Below, piece after piece: positions 24,785-33,169 of a DNA stretch of 34,352 nt (positions are counted from its first letter, which is position 1; every line of letters starts with the position of its first letter). Location: positions 1 through 34,352 of the forward strand of contig VGFR01000008.1 of the NCBI GenBank assembly GCA_016868835.1. Reading direction: 5' to 3'. Position numbers and translations under genes: made by a program. The notes under the pieces were generated by a model. It saw nothing but the letters and a program-made list of their open reading frames with translations. It did no database searches and was not told the origin of the DNA. This DNA comes from Bacteroidota bacterium (GTDB lineage: Bacteria > Bacteroidota > Bacteroidia > Flavobacteriales_D > Sanyastnellaceae).

Positions 24785-25974
24785 TAGTTGATTACATTCA
24801 GCATTTTACCCACTTTAGTAAATGCTTCAATGGCTTTATCAATATGCTCGAATTCATGACCAGCACTGAGTTGTACGCGAATACGTGCTTGCCCTTTTGC
24901 AACAACGGGATAGAAAAACCCGATAACATAAATTCCTTCCTGCAATAGCGTATCTGCAAAATCTTGAGCCAACTTCGCATCATAAAGCATGACCGGAACA
25001 ATAGCACTATCCCCGTCTTTTATTTCAAATCCAGCGGCTTTTATTCCTTGTTTAAATCGAATAATATTGGCTTCCAATTTATCTCTCAAATCTGTGGTGG
25101 CGCTTAGCATATCCATTACAGCAATGGAAGCACCAACAATTGAAGGGGCCAAAGAGTTTGAGAAGAGGTAGGGTCTTGAGCGTTGACGAAGCAACTCAAT
25201 AATTTCCTTCCTACCGCTTGTAAATCCGCCCATGGCTCCACCTAAGGCCTTTCCTAAAGTACCGGTGATGATATCAACTCTACCCAAAACATTTTTTAGT
25301 TCAATTGTTCCACGACCGGTTTTTCCAATAAATCCGGTTGCATGACATTCATCTACCATAACCATGGCATTGTATTGATCAGCCAAATCGCAAATCTTAT
25401 CTAATTGAGCTACATATCCATCCATGCTGAATACGCCATCAGTTACAATTAGTTTGAATCTTGCTCCGCTTGCAGACTGGAGTTGTGCTTCAAGATCGGC
25501 CATATTGTTATTCTTGTAACGAAAGCGCTGTGCTTTGCACAGGCGAACACCATCTATGATTGATGCGTGGTTCAACTCATCTGAAATAATAGCATCTTGC
25601 TCGCCCAGGAGGGGTTCAAAAACACCTCCATTGGCATCAAAAGCAGCTGCATACAAAATGGTATCTTCTGTATGAAGAAATTCAGAGAGTTTTGATTCAA
25701 GAGTTTTATGAATATCTTGGGTGCCGCAGATAAATCGTACACTTGACATTCCAAAACCGTGTGTATCAATGGTTGCTTTTGCAGCTTCTAACACTTTAGG
25801 ATGACTCGAAAGACCGAGGTAGTTGTTTGCACAAAAATTCAAAACCTCTTTACCATCTGTTGTTTGAATCACAGCAGCTTGCGGGGTAGTAATGATGCGT
25901 TCGCGTTTGAAAAGACCTGCCTCTTGAATTGACATTAATTCTTTTGCTAGATGCTCTTTCATTTCGTTGTACAT
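24784..25974 (-). CDS. kbl: Glycine C-acetyltransferase (2-amino-3-ketobutyrate CoA ligase)
   Basis: This PLP enzyme of the alpha-oxoamine synthase group cleaves 2-amino-3-ketobutyrate with CoA to glycine and acetyl-CoA in threonine catabolism. Features are [10 protein letters not shown]-type N-terminus ([14 protein letters not shown]), [57 protein letters not shown] and the PLP lysine in [14 protein letters not shown]. The ORF track starts at 25998 inside the rnc 3' end. ATG 25974 leaves a 10-base gap, gives 396 residues, and agrees better with the E. coli length (398). Other oxoamine synthases (KAS, BioF) are less likely given the Kbl-type N-terminus. The partner threonine dehydrogenase is not in the window. 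Confidence 0.92.
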   Translation of the reverse strand: MYNEMKEHLAKELMSIQEAGLFKRERIITTPQAAVIQTTDGKEVLNFCANNYLGLSSHPKVLEAAKATIDTHGFGMSSVRFICGTQDIHKTLESKLSEFLHTEDTILYAAAFDANGGVFEPLLGEQDAIISDELNHASIIDGVRLCKAQRFRYKNNNMADLEAQLQSASGARFKLIVTDGVFSMDGYVAQLDKICDLADQYNAMVMVDECHATGFIGKTGRGTIELKNVLGRVDIITGTLGKALGGAMGGFTSGRKEIIELLRQRSRPYLFSNSLAPSIVGASIAVMDMLSATTDLRDKLEANIIRFKQGIKAAGFEIKDGDSAIVPVMLYDAKLAQDFADTLLQEGIYVIGFFYPVVAKGQARIRVQLSAGHEFEHIDKAIEAFTKVGKMLNVIN

Positions 25975-25984
25975 GTTGTATAAT

Positions 25985-26701
25985 TTATTCGTTAACAATC
26001 AATACTTTTTGTGCTGCTTCTTTTGCCGCCATCTGTTCAGCAGCTTTTTTAGATCCACCTTTTCCCTGCCCCACCGGTTCTCCATCAATTTCCAATTGAA
26101 TGTGATACTCCATGTAAGGTCCATTGTTCTTTTGATTTAACACAGAATATTGAAGTGTTCGTCTGTGTTTCTGTGACCATTCATGCAATTTACTTTTGTA
26201 ATCTACATCGCTATGCACACGTTCATCCAATCCATGCTCTTTTAACAACTTCAATGCAACCTCACGGGTTGTTTTATATCCTTGATCTAAAAACATGGCT
26301 CCAAAAAGTGCTTCCAAAGCATTCCCCATGAGTGACTCATGCATTTCTTGATTTCCAATATTGACTTTGAGTACCTCGTAAAGTTTCAATTCAAAACCTA
26401 TTGCATTTAGGTTATCTCTGCGAACCACCTTACTTTTCATTTTGGTTAATTCGCCTTCCGTTAGTGAGGGATATTTCGTAAAGAGGTAATGTGCTACAAT
26501 GCTATCTAAGATGGCATCTCCCAAGAATTCTAATCGTTCGTTGCTATTTTTTACTCCAGGTTTTATTTCGTCGGCAGCAGATGCGTGTCGCAATGCCGTT
26601 TCATACAACGCCAAATTTTTTGGCCTGAACTGAAATGTAAGATGAATAAACTTCGCTAAAGATGAATTCCGTTGTTGATGAAAGATAGACCGCCAAATCA
26701 T
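25985..26701 (-). CDS. rnc: Ribonuclease III
   Basis: RNase III cuts double-stranded RNA in rRNA and mRNA processing. The 238-residue protein contains the signature [13 protein letters not shown] (54-66), the second metal-site region [16 protein letters not shown], and a C-terminal double-stranded RNA-binding domain (about 166-235, DYKSKLHEW... [17 protein letters not shown]). The ATG overlaps the fabF stop as ATGA. The acpP-fabF-rnc order is common in bacteria, including Bacteroidota. Confidence 0.97.
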   Translation of the reverse strand: MIWRSIFHQQRNSSLAKFIHLTFQFRPKNLALYETALRHASAADEIKPGVKNSNERLEFLGDAILDSIVAHYLFTKYPSLTEGELTKMKSKVVRRDNLNAIGFELKLYEVLKVNIGNQEMHESLMGNALEALFGAMFLDQGYKTTREVALKLLKEHGLDERVHSDVDYKSKLHEWSQKHRRTLQYSVLNQKNNGPYMEYHIQLEIDGEPVGQGKGGSKKAAEQMAAKEAAQKVLIVNE

Positions 26702-27951
26702 TCGTACTTCTTGAAAATCGCAGACGTGTTGTGTCCACCAAATCCAAAAGTATTGGTTAGAGCGGCTCTCACCTCTCTGTGTTGCGCTTTATTGAATGTG
26801 AAATTCAATTTTGCGTCGAGATTTTCATCTGGCGTAGCGTGGTTAATTGTTGGAGGAACAATATTATTTTTCACAGCCATGATGGTTGCAATTGCTTCAA
26901 TTGCACCGGCTGCACCAAGCAAATGTCCGGTCATGGACTTTGTACTTGAAATATTTACGTTGTATGCATGTTCGCCAAAAACAGTTTGAATAGCTTTTGC
27001 TTCTTGAACATCTCCGAGGGGTGTTGATGTACCGTGAACATTGATATAATCTAAGTCTTCTGGTTTCATCTCTGCATCTTCAAGTGCTGCGCGCATAACA
27101 AGGGTAGCGCCTAGTCCCTCTGGGTGAGGTGCGGTAATGTGGTAAGCGTCGGCAGACATTCCACCACCCACTATTTCGGCATAAATTTTTGCACCACGGG
27201 CTTTGGCGTGCTCTAATTCTTCAAGAATGATACACCCACCACCTTCACCAAGAACAAATCCGTCGCGAGTAGCATCAAAAGGTCTTGAAGCGGTAGCGAA
27301 ATTGTCATTGTTTTCAGATAACGCCTTCAATGCGTTGAATCCACCAACACCAGCTTCAGTTACTGCAGCTTCTGAACCACCACTTACAATAACATCTGCT
27401 TTACCCAAACGAATATAGGTGAAAGCATCAATGAGTGCATTGGTTGAAGAAGCACAGGCCGCTACTGTAGTGTAGTTTGGTCCTCTGAAACCATATTGGA
27501 TACTGATATGACCCGACGCAATGTCGGCAATCATTTTAGGTATAAAAAAAGGATTAAAACGAGGGGTACCATCGCCTTTGGCGAAATTTACACACTCCTC
27601 TTGAAATGTATAAAGACCACCAATTCCTGACCCCCAAATTACTCCTACTCTATCTTTATTTAAAGAACCAGATTCTAACAAACCAGCGTCTTGAATGGCC
27701 TGTTGAGCCACAATCACAGCATAGTGCGTGTAGGGATCCATCTTACGCATCTCTTTGCGCTCAATGAAATCTTCTATGTTCAAACCTTTCAATTCACAAG
27801 CGAAACGCGTTTTAAACTTCGACGCGTCAAAACGAGTAATAAGGTTCGCACCGCTAACACCACGAATAAGACCGTCCCAGTATTCTGAGACGGTGTTACC
27901 CAAAGGTGTTACAGCACCAAGACCGGTTACAACAACCCTTCTAAGCTGCAT
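26698..27951 (-). CDS. fabF: Beta-ketoacyl-ACP synthase II
   Basis: FabF condenses malonyl-ACP with acyl-ACP in fatty-acid elongation. The 417-residue protein has the complete catalytic set: Cys166 in VAACASSTNAL, His306 in INVHGTSTPLGD, and Lys338/His343 in STKSMTGHLLGAAGA. The N-terminus RRVVVTGLGAVTPLG and C-terminus NTFGFGGHN are canonical. It lies 23 bases after acpP, which encodes its substrate carrier, and is coupled to rnc by a 4-base overlap. Confidence 0.97.
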   Translation of the reverse strand: MQLRRVVVTGLGAVTPLGNTVSEYWDGLIRGVSGANLITRFDASKFKTRFACELKGLNIEDFIERKEMRKMDPYTHYAVIVAQQAIQDAGLLESGSLNKDRVGVIWGSGIGGLYTFQEECVNFAKGDGTPRFNPFFIPKMIADIASGHISIQYGFRGPNYTTVAACASSTNALIDAFTYIRLGKADVIVSGGSEAAVTEAGVGGFNALKALSENNDNFATASRPFDATRDGFVLGEGGGCIILEELEHAKARGAKIYAEIVGGGMSADAYHITAPHPEGLGATLVMRAALEDAEMKPEDLDYINVHGTSTPLGDVQEAKAIQTVFGEHAYNVNISSTKSMTGHLLGAAGAIEAIATIMAVKNNIVPPTINHATPDENLDAKLNFTFNKAQHREVRAALTNTFGFGGHNTSAIFKKYE

Positions 27952-27974
27952 AGTTCGTTTAATAAGTAATAAGA

Positions 27975-28211
27975 TTACTTGGCGTGAGCTGAAATATATT
28001 CTACTGCCTGACCAACGGTAACAATCTTCTCAGCTTGATCGTCTGGTATGGCAATATTGAATTCTTTTTCAAATTCCATAATTAACTCAACTACATCCAA
28101 AGAATCAGCACCTAAATCATTTGTGAAGCTAGCCTCTGGAGTTACAACTGATGCTTCAACTCCTAATTTGTCAACGATAATTTCCGTTACTTTTTGTGCA
28201 ATTTCTGACAT
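27975..28211 (-). CDS. acpP: Acyl carrier protein
   Basis: The 78-residue acidic protein carries growing acyl chains on a phosphopantetheine attached to Ser37 in the [12 protein letters not shown] motif. The ORF track extends to 28262, but those 17 extra residues are not ACP-like and span the predicted promoter. ATG 28211 ([19 protein letters not shown]) is the expected N-terminus. It is the first gene of the acpP-fabF-rnc-kbl-FAD run. Confidence 0.97.
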   Translation of the reverse strand: MSEIAQKVTEIIVDKLGVEASVVTPEASFTNDLGADSLDVVELIMEFEKEFNIAIPDDQAEKIVTVGQAVEYISAHAK

Positions 28212-28243
28212 TGTAATACTATTTAAATGGTTAAATACGCTCG

Positions 28244-28251
28244 CAAAAGTA
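28244..28251 (-). promoter_or_regulatory. Predicted acpP operon -7 element
   Basis: On the minus strand TACTTTTG matches TAnnTTTG exactly, 32 bases before the acpP ATG. No clear -33 TTG is present, but the upstream region is rich in A-tracts (on this strand), as expected of a strong promoter with UP-like DNA. Confidence 0.5.
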
Positions 28252-28386
28252 CAACTTTTCACTTTGCACCCGTTTTTTTTTCATTTTTCCACACTCTTTT
28301 TTTTCAACACTCTCATTTTCAGATATTTAAAATTTCATTCCAAAAATAAATTCTCCCCTCTTGTATGTAAATTGCACCCAAATTCC
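28252..28386. other. AT-rich divergent intergenic region
   Basis: This is the largest gene-free stretch (with 28212-28251, about 175 bases), lying between divergent acpP and the ThiF-like gene. It holds two long T-runs on the + strand and no hairpin with a good stem. A TAAATTG near 28368 could be a degraded -7 element for the ThiF-like gene. No other feature was seen. Confidence 0.4.
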
Positions 28387-29307
28387 ATGAAAACCTCTTC
28401 TAAAAAGCATATACTCTTAATTGGAGCAGGTGGCCTGTGTCATGCCGCCTTGCCCTCAATTTTGGATTTACCTTTTGAAAAAATGACGTTGATGGATGGT
28501 GATGTAGTTACTGAAGAACCTTTGCCCAGACAATGGCTTTTCACGAAAAATGATTTGGATCAGTTCAAAGTTGTGGTGCTTCAGAAATGGATTTCAGACA
28601 GAAACTCGAACAAGTCTGTTGTTGCTCTTCCAAAATATTTCCATGAGGAAATTGATTTTCGCCCTGATCTTGTTTTTGATTTCACTGATCGTCTGAGTTC
28701 GAAACAGTCCATTATGAAATTCTGCCAAAAGCATAAAATCCCGCTTATTCATGCTGCTTCGCAAAAAAATCACGGAGCAGTCGCCTTTCTTCACCCTGAA
28801 TCTTCACTGTTTCATCACTTGTTAGCAGATTTAGAGGGAAAGGACAACACTGAAATGTCTTGCAACGATGGAGTAACAACCTCTGTGGTTGGCACCATAG
28901 GCATGCAAGCTGCGCATTTGGGTTGGTTATATTTTGAAGACGTTATCATTCAAAATGGCTACAGCATGTTTGATGGTAAAAGCAATCAATGGGAGACCTT
29001 CAAACTACATCAAGGAATGGCAGATAAGCCAACATTCGATCATTTGATTACAAGCGTGGATCAATTCATTTCCATTCAACATAAATACCAAACTACAATT
29101 CTTCATTTGGGAGAACATGCGGTATTTCCATCATGTGAACCCGATGAATTACAAGCTGAATTATTGAGGGGTGGAAATGTTATTCTTATTTGTAAAAATG
29201 GAATGGAGGCATCAACAGCCGTGGCGCATTTCTCAAAAAAATTCAAAGACAAACATATATTTGCTTTCGCCGGACCGGCAGATTCACTGATACCAAGTAT
29301 TGAATAA
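28387..29307 (+). CDS. ThiF/MoeB-like E1 adenylyltransferase with C-terminal rhodanese-like domain
   Basis: The 306-residue protein has a ThiF/HesA-type Rossmann domain (about 1-215) and a rhodanese-like domain (about 218-306), the MoeZ/MOCS3 layout. Visible E1 features are LIGAGGLCHAALPSIL (nucleotide loop), MDGDVV (D37), PRQWLF in place of NLNRQ (R48), K61, DFTDR (D101), and SCNDGVTTSVVGTIGMQA with Cys159 at the position used by ThiF/MOCS3. The zinc-binding CxxC pairs of MoeB are absent. The rhodanese active loop is CKNGMEAS (Cys269). It would be expected to adenylate a small sulfur-carrier protein, but no ThiS/MoaD-like gene is present. The ORF track start at 28048 runs through acpP in antisense and is wrong. 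The stop abuts the next ATG directly (TAAATG). Confidence 0.78.
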   Translation: MKTSSKKHILLIGAGGLCHAALPSILDLPFEKMTLMDGDVVTEEPLPRQWLFTKNDLDQFKVVVLQKWISDRNSNKSVVALPKYFHEEIDFRPDLVFDFTDRLSSKQSIMKFCQKHKIPLIHAASQKNHGAVAFLHPESSLFHHLLADLEGKDNTEMSCNDGVTTSVVGTIGMQAAHLGWLYFEDVIIQNGYSMFDGKSNQWETFKLHQGMADKPTFDHLITSVDQFISIQHKYQTTILHLGEHAVFPSCEPDELQAELLRGGNVILICKNGMEASTAVAHFSKKFKDKHIFAFAGPADSLIPSIE

Positions 29308-30582
29308 ATGAGCGCATTTCAAACAGGTCTTTCTTTCCTCAAACAACGAAAAAGGTGTAGAAATGCGACTGACTTTCGATGGGTATACGAGAGATCCATA
29401 AATGATTTATCCTATCGTCTTCCCGATGCGGCAAAATTCGATCCTTGGATTGGATTTAAAGAATTGTATCGCATTATTAAAAGGAAAAAAAACAGGCAAT
29501 GTCAACTACAGAACGGACATCTCATGCTTGTTTCAACCTCGAATCAAATACAAGTTGCCAGAGAATATGTATTGGCGAATTTAAAATCGGCTGAAGCACT
29601 ACATGTCATTTCGCGTGAAGATTTAAAAATATCACCTTCATTTCGTTTTCTCTTGTTTTCAATCTTCGTTTCTGTCCAATGTATTTGGTCAAGAAATCGG
29701 TTAAACCTTGCCCTTCAGATTCGCGAGGTTATGGAGTGGGCTTGCGTATTGAAATTGATGCATGAGAATCATTTAAAATCATTTATCGATTTCACACCAT
29801 TCGAAAAAGATGCAAACCTGTTGTCACTTTTGTTGATGGAGCAAGGTATTCATATAATGAAAATTCCATCACCTGGTCCATTGAGTGCTCACCATACGCA
29901 TCTGATTGCAAATACTGTTGTTTGTTCTTCCGCCTATCATTTGGAGGAAATAGCACAGTTTACTAATTGGACCTACAACAGCCTTTTGCATTGGCCCCCG
30001 GAGCAATACCATACGTATGAACACCTTTATCAGATTAATCAACAACCCCCGGCAAACTCAATTGCCTTTTACAGTCACGGGGAATGGGTTCGCAGAGAAG
30101 AAGGGCATGCTGATCCTGGTTTAGGTATTTTAGAAAATGAAGCGATTATTTTGAGTGAGCTCCGCACTTTCCTTAAGGAAAATAACCACACTACTCTAGT
30201 CATTTATCCTCATCCGAAAGAGAGGGAACGAAAAGACATGCTAGCACATTACACGCAACTTCTTTCAGACTGTTCATTTCATATTTTCGATGGAGAGACC
30301 CCTACGGCATGGAATTTTCATGAGGAAGACATTGCCATAATGGCCTATTCCACTTTACTCTTTGAACGTTTATCACTCGGATTTAAAATGCTTTTTGTGT
30401 CAACACAATCGAGTCCGTTCCCACTTTCAACCAGTTCATTAAATAACATTTGTATTCGTTCAGAAGCAGAATTTCAGAAGAAATTAAAAAATGCCCTTCA
30501 GGAAAGTCAAATTGAATTTTTCGAAAATAATCAACTCCAAACCTACAGACTTTCACATTTCCTCGAGGCGAAAAATGGCTAA
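29308..30582 (+). CDS. Putative GT-B-type glycosyltransferase of the surface-glycan cluster
   Basis: I do not recognise a specific family for this 424-residue protein. The C-terminal half looks like a GT-B nucleotide-binding domain: IAFYSHGEWVRR starts a beta-alpha unit, VIYPHPKERER carries the HP motif seen in polysialyltransferase- and CDP-glycerol-transferase-like enzymes, and IAIMAYSTLLFERLSLGFKMLFV resembles the S-T-x-x-x-E-x-x-x-x-G donor-binding loop. The N-terminal half has a short hydrophobic patch (FRFLLFSIFVSVQCIW) that may touch the membrane, and no signal peptide. The ATG follows the ThiF-like stop with no gap, and the amino-sugar genes follow after about 30 bases. An activity in capsule, LPS or glycoprotein glycan assembly is inferred from fold and place. 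Confidence 0.5.
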   Translation: MSAFQTGLSFLKQRKRCRNATDFRWVYERSINDLSYRLPDAAKFDPWIGFKELYRIIKRKKNRQCQLQNGHLMLVSTSNQIQVAREYVLANLKSAEALHVISREDLKISPSFRFLLFSIFVSVQCIWSRNRLNLALQIREVMEWACVLKLMHENHLKSFIDFTPFEKDANLLSLLLMEQGIHIMKIPSPGPLSAHHTHLIANTVVCSSAYHLEEIAQFTNWTYNSLLHWPPEQYHTYEHLYQINQQPPANSIAFYSHGEWVRREEGHADPGLGILENEAIILSELRTFLKENNHTTLVIYPHPKERERKDMLAHYTQLLSDCSFHIFDGETPTAWNFHEEDIAIMAYSTLLFERLSLGFKMLFVSTQSSPFPLSTSSLNNICIRSEAEFQKKLKNALQESQIEFFENNQLQTYRLSHFLEAKNG

Positions 30583-30612
30583 GATTAGAAAATGATTGTT
30601 ACTTTGCAGCAC

Positions 30613-31623
30613 ATGAAAGTAAAATTTGCTGTTGTTGGATGTGGAAGTATTGGTAAGCGTCACATAGCCGTTTTGGATGCTGACCCCAATGTTGAAATTG
30701 TGGGTATCTGCGATATTGAGCTTACTCGTGTTCAAGAGTTATCAGAACTCTACAACCACATTCCATACTATACCAACTTTGAAGACTTGATGGCAGTATG
30801 TGATGCAGATGTCATAAACATAGTAACACCCCACGCCTTACATAAAACTCAATCTATTCAGGCCTTGAATAATGGATTTCATGTTTTGGTTGAAAAGCCC
30901 ATGTCATTGAATGTGCGTGATGCACAGGAAATGAATGATGCGGCTAAAGCCAATGGTAAAAAGTTATGGGTTGTAAAACAGAATAGATTCAACGTACCCG
31001 TTTCACTCACACACCAAGCCATTCGTTCTGGTTGGTTAGGTCGAATTTTCATGGTCAAGTGTGACGTACTATGGAATCGTTATCAAGGGTATTATGACGA
31101 TTCAAGTTGGAGAGGAAAAATACAAGAAGAAGGTGGTGCTCTTTTCACTCAGGCCAGTCATTTCATTGACTTACTTATTTGGTGGTGTGGAGAAGTGAAA
31201 AGTGTGAAAGCGAAAGCTGCAACACAAAACCACAATATAGAAACTGAAGATTCAGGAGTTGCCGTAATGGAATTTGAGAATGGTGCATTGGGATCTTTAA
31301 CTTGGACTACTTGTGTTTACGAAAAAAACTACGAAGGAAGCATTACTGTCATTGGCGAAAAAGGAACCATTAAAATAGGAGGTGCCTATTTGAATAAAAT
31401 TGAATTTTGGAATGTAGAAAATCAACCACTACCAACAGATATTGACTTCAATGATAAACCAAATGCATATGGTAAATACCAAGGCACAAGCAGTAATCAT
31501 GATAAAGTTATTGAGAGTATTGCAAAAGAAATACAAACTGGTATAGGCCAGAATGTGGAAGGGACAGAGGGTTTAAGAAGCATTGATGCGATAGAAAAAA
31601 TTTACGCAAATATTTTGCAATGA
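30613..31623 (+). CDS. wlbA: UDP-GlcNAcA 3-dehydrogenase, Gfo/Idh/MocA family (WlbA/WbpB-like)
   Basis: This oxidoreductase is predicted to oxidise C3 of UDP-N-acetylglucosaminuronate using NAD. The Rossmann domain has VVGCGSIGKRHIAVL, and the family EKP motif appears as VEKPMSLN. The C-terminal domain carries GGALFTQASHFIDLLIWW with the expected His/Asp. Identification with WlbA rather than another Gfo/Idh member rests on the next two genes, which complete the WlbABC set. The ORF track start at 30592 adds 7 residues. ATG 30613 (MKVKFAVVGCG, 336 residues) fits the family better. Its TGA overlaps the next ATG by 4 bases. Confidence 0.85.
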   Translation: MKVKFAVVGCGSIGKRHIAVLDADPNVEIVGICDIELTRVQELSELYNHIPYYTNFEDLMAVCDADVINIVTPHALHKTQSIQALNNGFHVLVEKPMSLNVRDAQEMNDAAKANGKKLWVVKQNRFNVPVSLTHQAIRSGWLGRIFMVKCDVLWNRYQGYYDDSSWRGKIQEEGGALFTQASHFIDLLIWWCGEVKSVKAKAATQNHNIETEDSGVAVMEFENGALGSLTWTTCVYEKNYEGSITVIGEKGTIKIGGAYLNKIEFWNVENQPLPTDIDFNDKPNAYGKYQGTSSNHDKVIESIAKEIQTGIGQNVEGTEGLRSIDAIEKIYANILQ

Positions 31624-32078
31624 GTGATGTAAAAAAATATCAATCGCAATTACGCGATGTCAAACTGGGGTCAGGAGTGACCGTTGTAGAACCTGTGAAT
31701 GCATACGAGTGTGAGATTGGAAACGATGTATTTGTTGGTCCATTCGTAGAGATTCAGAAAGGGGTTGTTATTGGGAATAGAACCCGCATTCAATCACACA
31801 CCTTTATTTGTGAACTCGTGACTATTGGAGAAGACTGCTTCATTGCTCACGGTGTAATGTTCACTAATGATTTATTCAAAGAGGGTGGTCCAAGTGGGAA
31901 TGATAAATCGAAATGGGGAGAAACAAAAATTGGAAATCATGTCTCCATTGGATCAAACGCAACCCTACTGCCCGTCACTATATGTGACCATGTTGTAATT
32001 GGTGCAGGGGCGGTTGTTACTAAAAACATAACAGAATCTGGAATTTATGCTGGGAATCCAGCAAAAAAAATACGCTAA
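31620..32078 (+). CDS. wlbB: UDP-3-amino sugar N-acetyltransferase, left-handed beta-helix (WlbB/WbpD-like)
   Basis: The 152-residue enzyme is made of hexapeptide repeats (VGPFVEIQKGVVIGNRTRI, IGNHVSIGSNATLLPVTIC, VVIGAGAVVTKNI) ending in YAGNPAKKI, a typical acetyltransferase cap. The block FICELVTIGEDCFIAHGVMFTND is characteristic of WlbB/WbpD, which acetylate the 3-amino group of UDP-2-acetamido-3-amino-2,3-dideoxyglucuronate using acetyl-CoA. It is coupled to wlbA by an ATGA overlap and to the aminotransferase by TAATG, so the three proteins are made together. Confidence 0.9.
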   Translation: MSDVKKYQSQLRDVKLGSGVTVVEPVNAYECEIGNDVFVGPFVEIQKGVVIGNRTRIQSHTFICELVTIGEDCFIAHGVMFTNDLFKEGGPSGNDKSKWGETKIGNHVSIGSNATLLPVTICDHVVIGAGAVVTKNITESGIYAGNPAKKIR

Positions 32079-33169
32079 TGAACATACCATTTGTAGATCT
32101 AAAAGCACAATATAAAAGCTTACTTCCAGAGATGGATGAAGCCATTATGCATGCCATTCACACTACTGCGTTTATAGCAGGAGGGCCCGCAGATACTTTT
32201 GAGAAAGCGTATGCCTCGTATATGGGCATGACGCACACCATTGCATGTGCCAATGGAACAGATAGCCTTGAAATTCTTCTAAAAGCTATGGGAATTGGAA
32301 CAGGTGATGAAGTTTTGGTTCCAGCTATTTCATGGATTAGTACTGCAGAATCTGTTACAACTGCTGGCGGTACTCCAGTCTTTGTAGATGTTGATGATGA
32401 TTTGTTAATTGATTTGAATTTAATTGAGCAGCACATTACTCCTCGCACCAAAGCCATTATTCCAGTGCACCTTTACGGTAATCCTGTAGATATGAATAGA
32501 ATCATGGAGATTGCAACAAAACACGGGCTTCACGTTTTGGAAGATTGCGCTCAATCTCATGCCGCCACAATACATGGTAAAAAAGCAGGAACTTTTGGAC
32601 ACGCGTCAAGCTTTAGTTTCTATCCCGGAAAAAATTTAGGAGCTTATGGCGATGCGGGAGGAATGGTGACAAACAATGATGAAATTGCCCGAATAGCCAG
32701 AGCCATCGCTAATCATGGACAAGAAGGAAAACACAATCATTTGCTTGAAGGTAGAAATTCAAGAATGGACGGTATTCAAGCAGCCGTGCTGAATACGAAA
32801 CTTCCACATCTTGAAAAATGGACTGACATGCGTATCAACAATGCCCGCATATACAGTGATTTGCTTCAGGCCTCTGTTCATAAACCAAGAGAAAGAGAAG
32901 GATTTAAGCATGTTTATCATCTCTATGTTATTCAATGTGACAACAGAGACGAACTTGCACTTCGTTTGAAAGAGAAGGGAATTGACACCGCCGTTCACTA
33001 CCCAATTCCAATGCCTTTCATGCCATGCTATTCTAGATTCAATCATTCTGAAATTGATTTCCCCAATGCGGCAAAAATTGCAAAGCGAATAATTTCTTTA
33101 CCCATGTATGCCGAATTAACACAAGAACAAATCGCTTACGTTGCAGAGCATGTAAATGCCAACTACTAA
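32078..33169 (+). CDS. wlbC: PLP-dependent 3-oxo-sugar aminotransferase (WlbC/WbpE-like, DegT/DnrJ/EryC1)
   Basis: This aminotransferase should add the 3-amino group, from glutamate, to the WlbA product. The 363-residue protein begins IPFVDLKAQYKSLLPEMDEA, a WbpE-like start. It has CANGTDSLEILLKA, LEDCAQSHAA (D156) and the PLP-lysine motif SFYPGKNLGAYGDAG (K185, the same number as in Pseudomonas WbpE). With WlbA and WlbB it forms UDP-GlcNAc(3NAc)A. Neither the UDP-GlcNAc 6-dehydrogenase (WbpA) nor the 2-epimerase (WbpI) is visible, so the final sugar may be the gluco or manno form. The glycosyltransferase start overlaps its end by 14 bases. Confidence 0.92.
   Translation: MNIPFVDLKAQYKSLLPEMDEAIMHAIHTTAFIAGGPADTFEKAYASYMGMTHTIACANGTDSLEILLKAMGIGTGDEVLVPAISWISTAESVTTAGGTPVFVDVDDDLLIDLNLIEQHITPRTKAIIPVHLYGNPVDMNRIMEIATKHGLHVLEDCAQSHAATIHGKKAGTFGHASSFSFYPGKNLGAYGDAGGMVTNNDEIARIARAIANHGQEGKHNHLLEGRNSRMDGIQAAVLNTKLPHLEKWTDMRINNARIYSDLLQASVHKPREREGFKHVYHLYVIQCDNRDELALRLKEKGIDTAVHYPIPMPFMPCYSRFNHSEIDFPNAAKIAKRIISLPMYAELTQEQIAYVAEHVNANY

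Noticed and set aside
28212-28262. 17-residue extension of acpP ([17 protein letters not shown])
   Set aside because: It covers the predicted -7 element and does not resemble the ACP N-terminus. MSEIAQKV at 28211 is the standard start.
28264-28379. Two copies of TTGCACCC (28264-28271 and 28372-28379) flanking the acpP/ThiF-like intergenic region
   Set aside because: An 8-base direct repeat in about 175 bases is not unlikely by chance, and no palindrome or known operator is seen.
28048-28386. N-terminal extension of the ThiF-like ORF (ORF track start 28048)
   Set aside because: It runs antisense through acpP and its promoter. The family N-terminus with the GAGGL loop begins just after ATG 28387.
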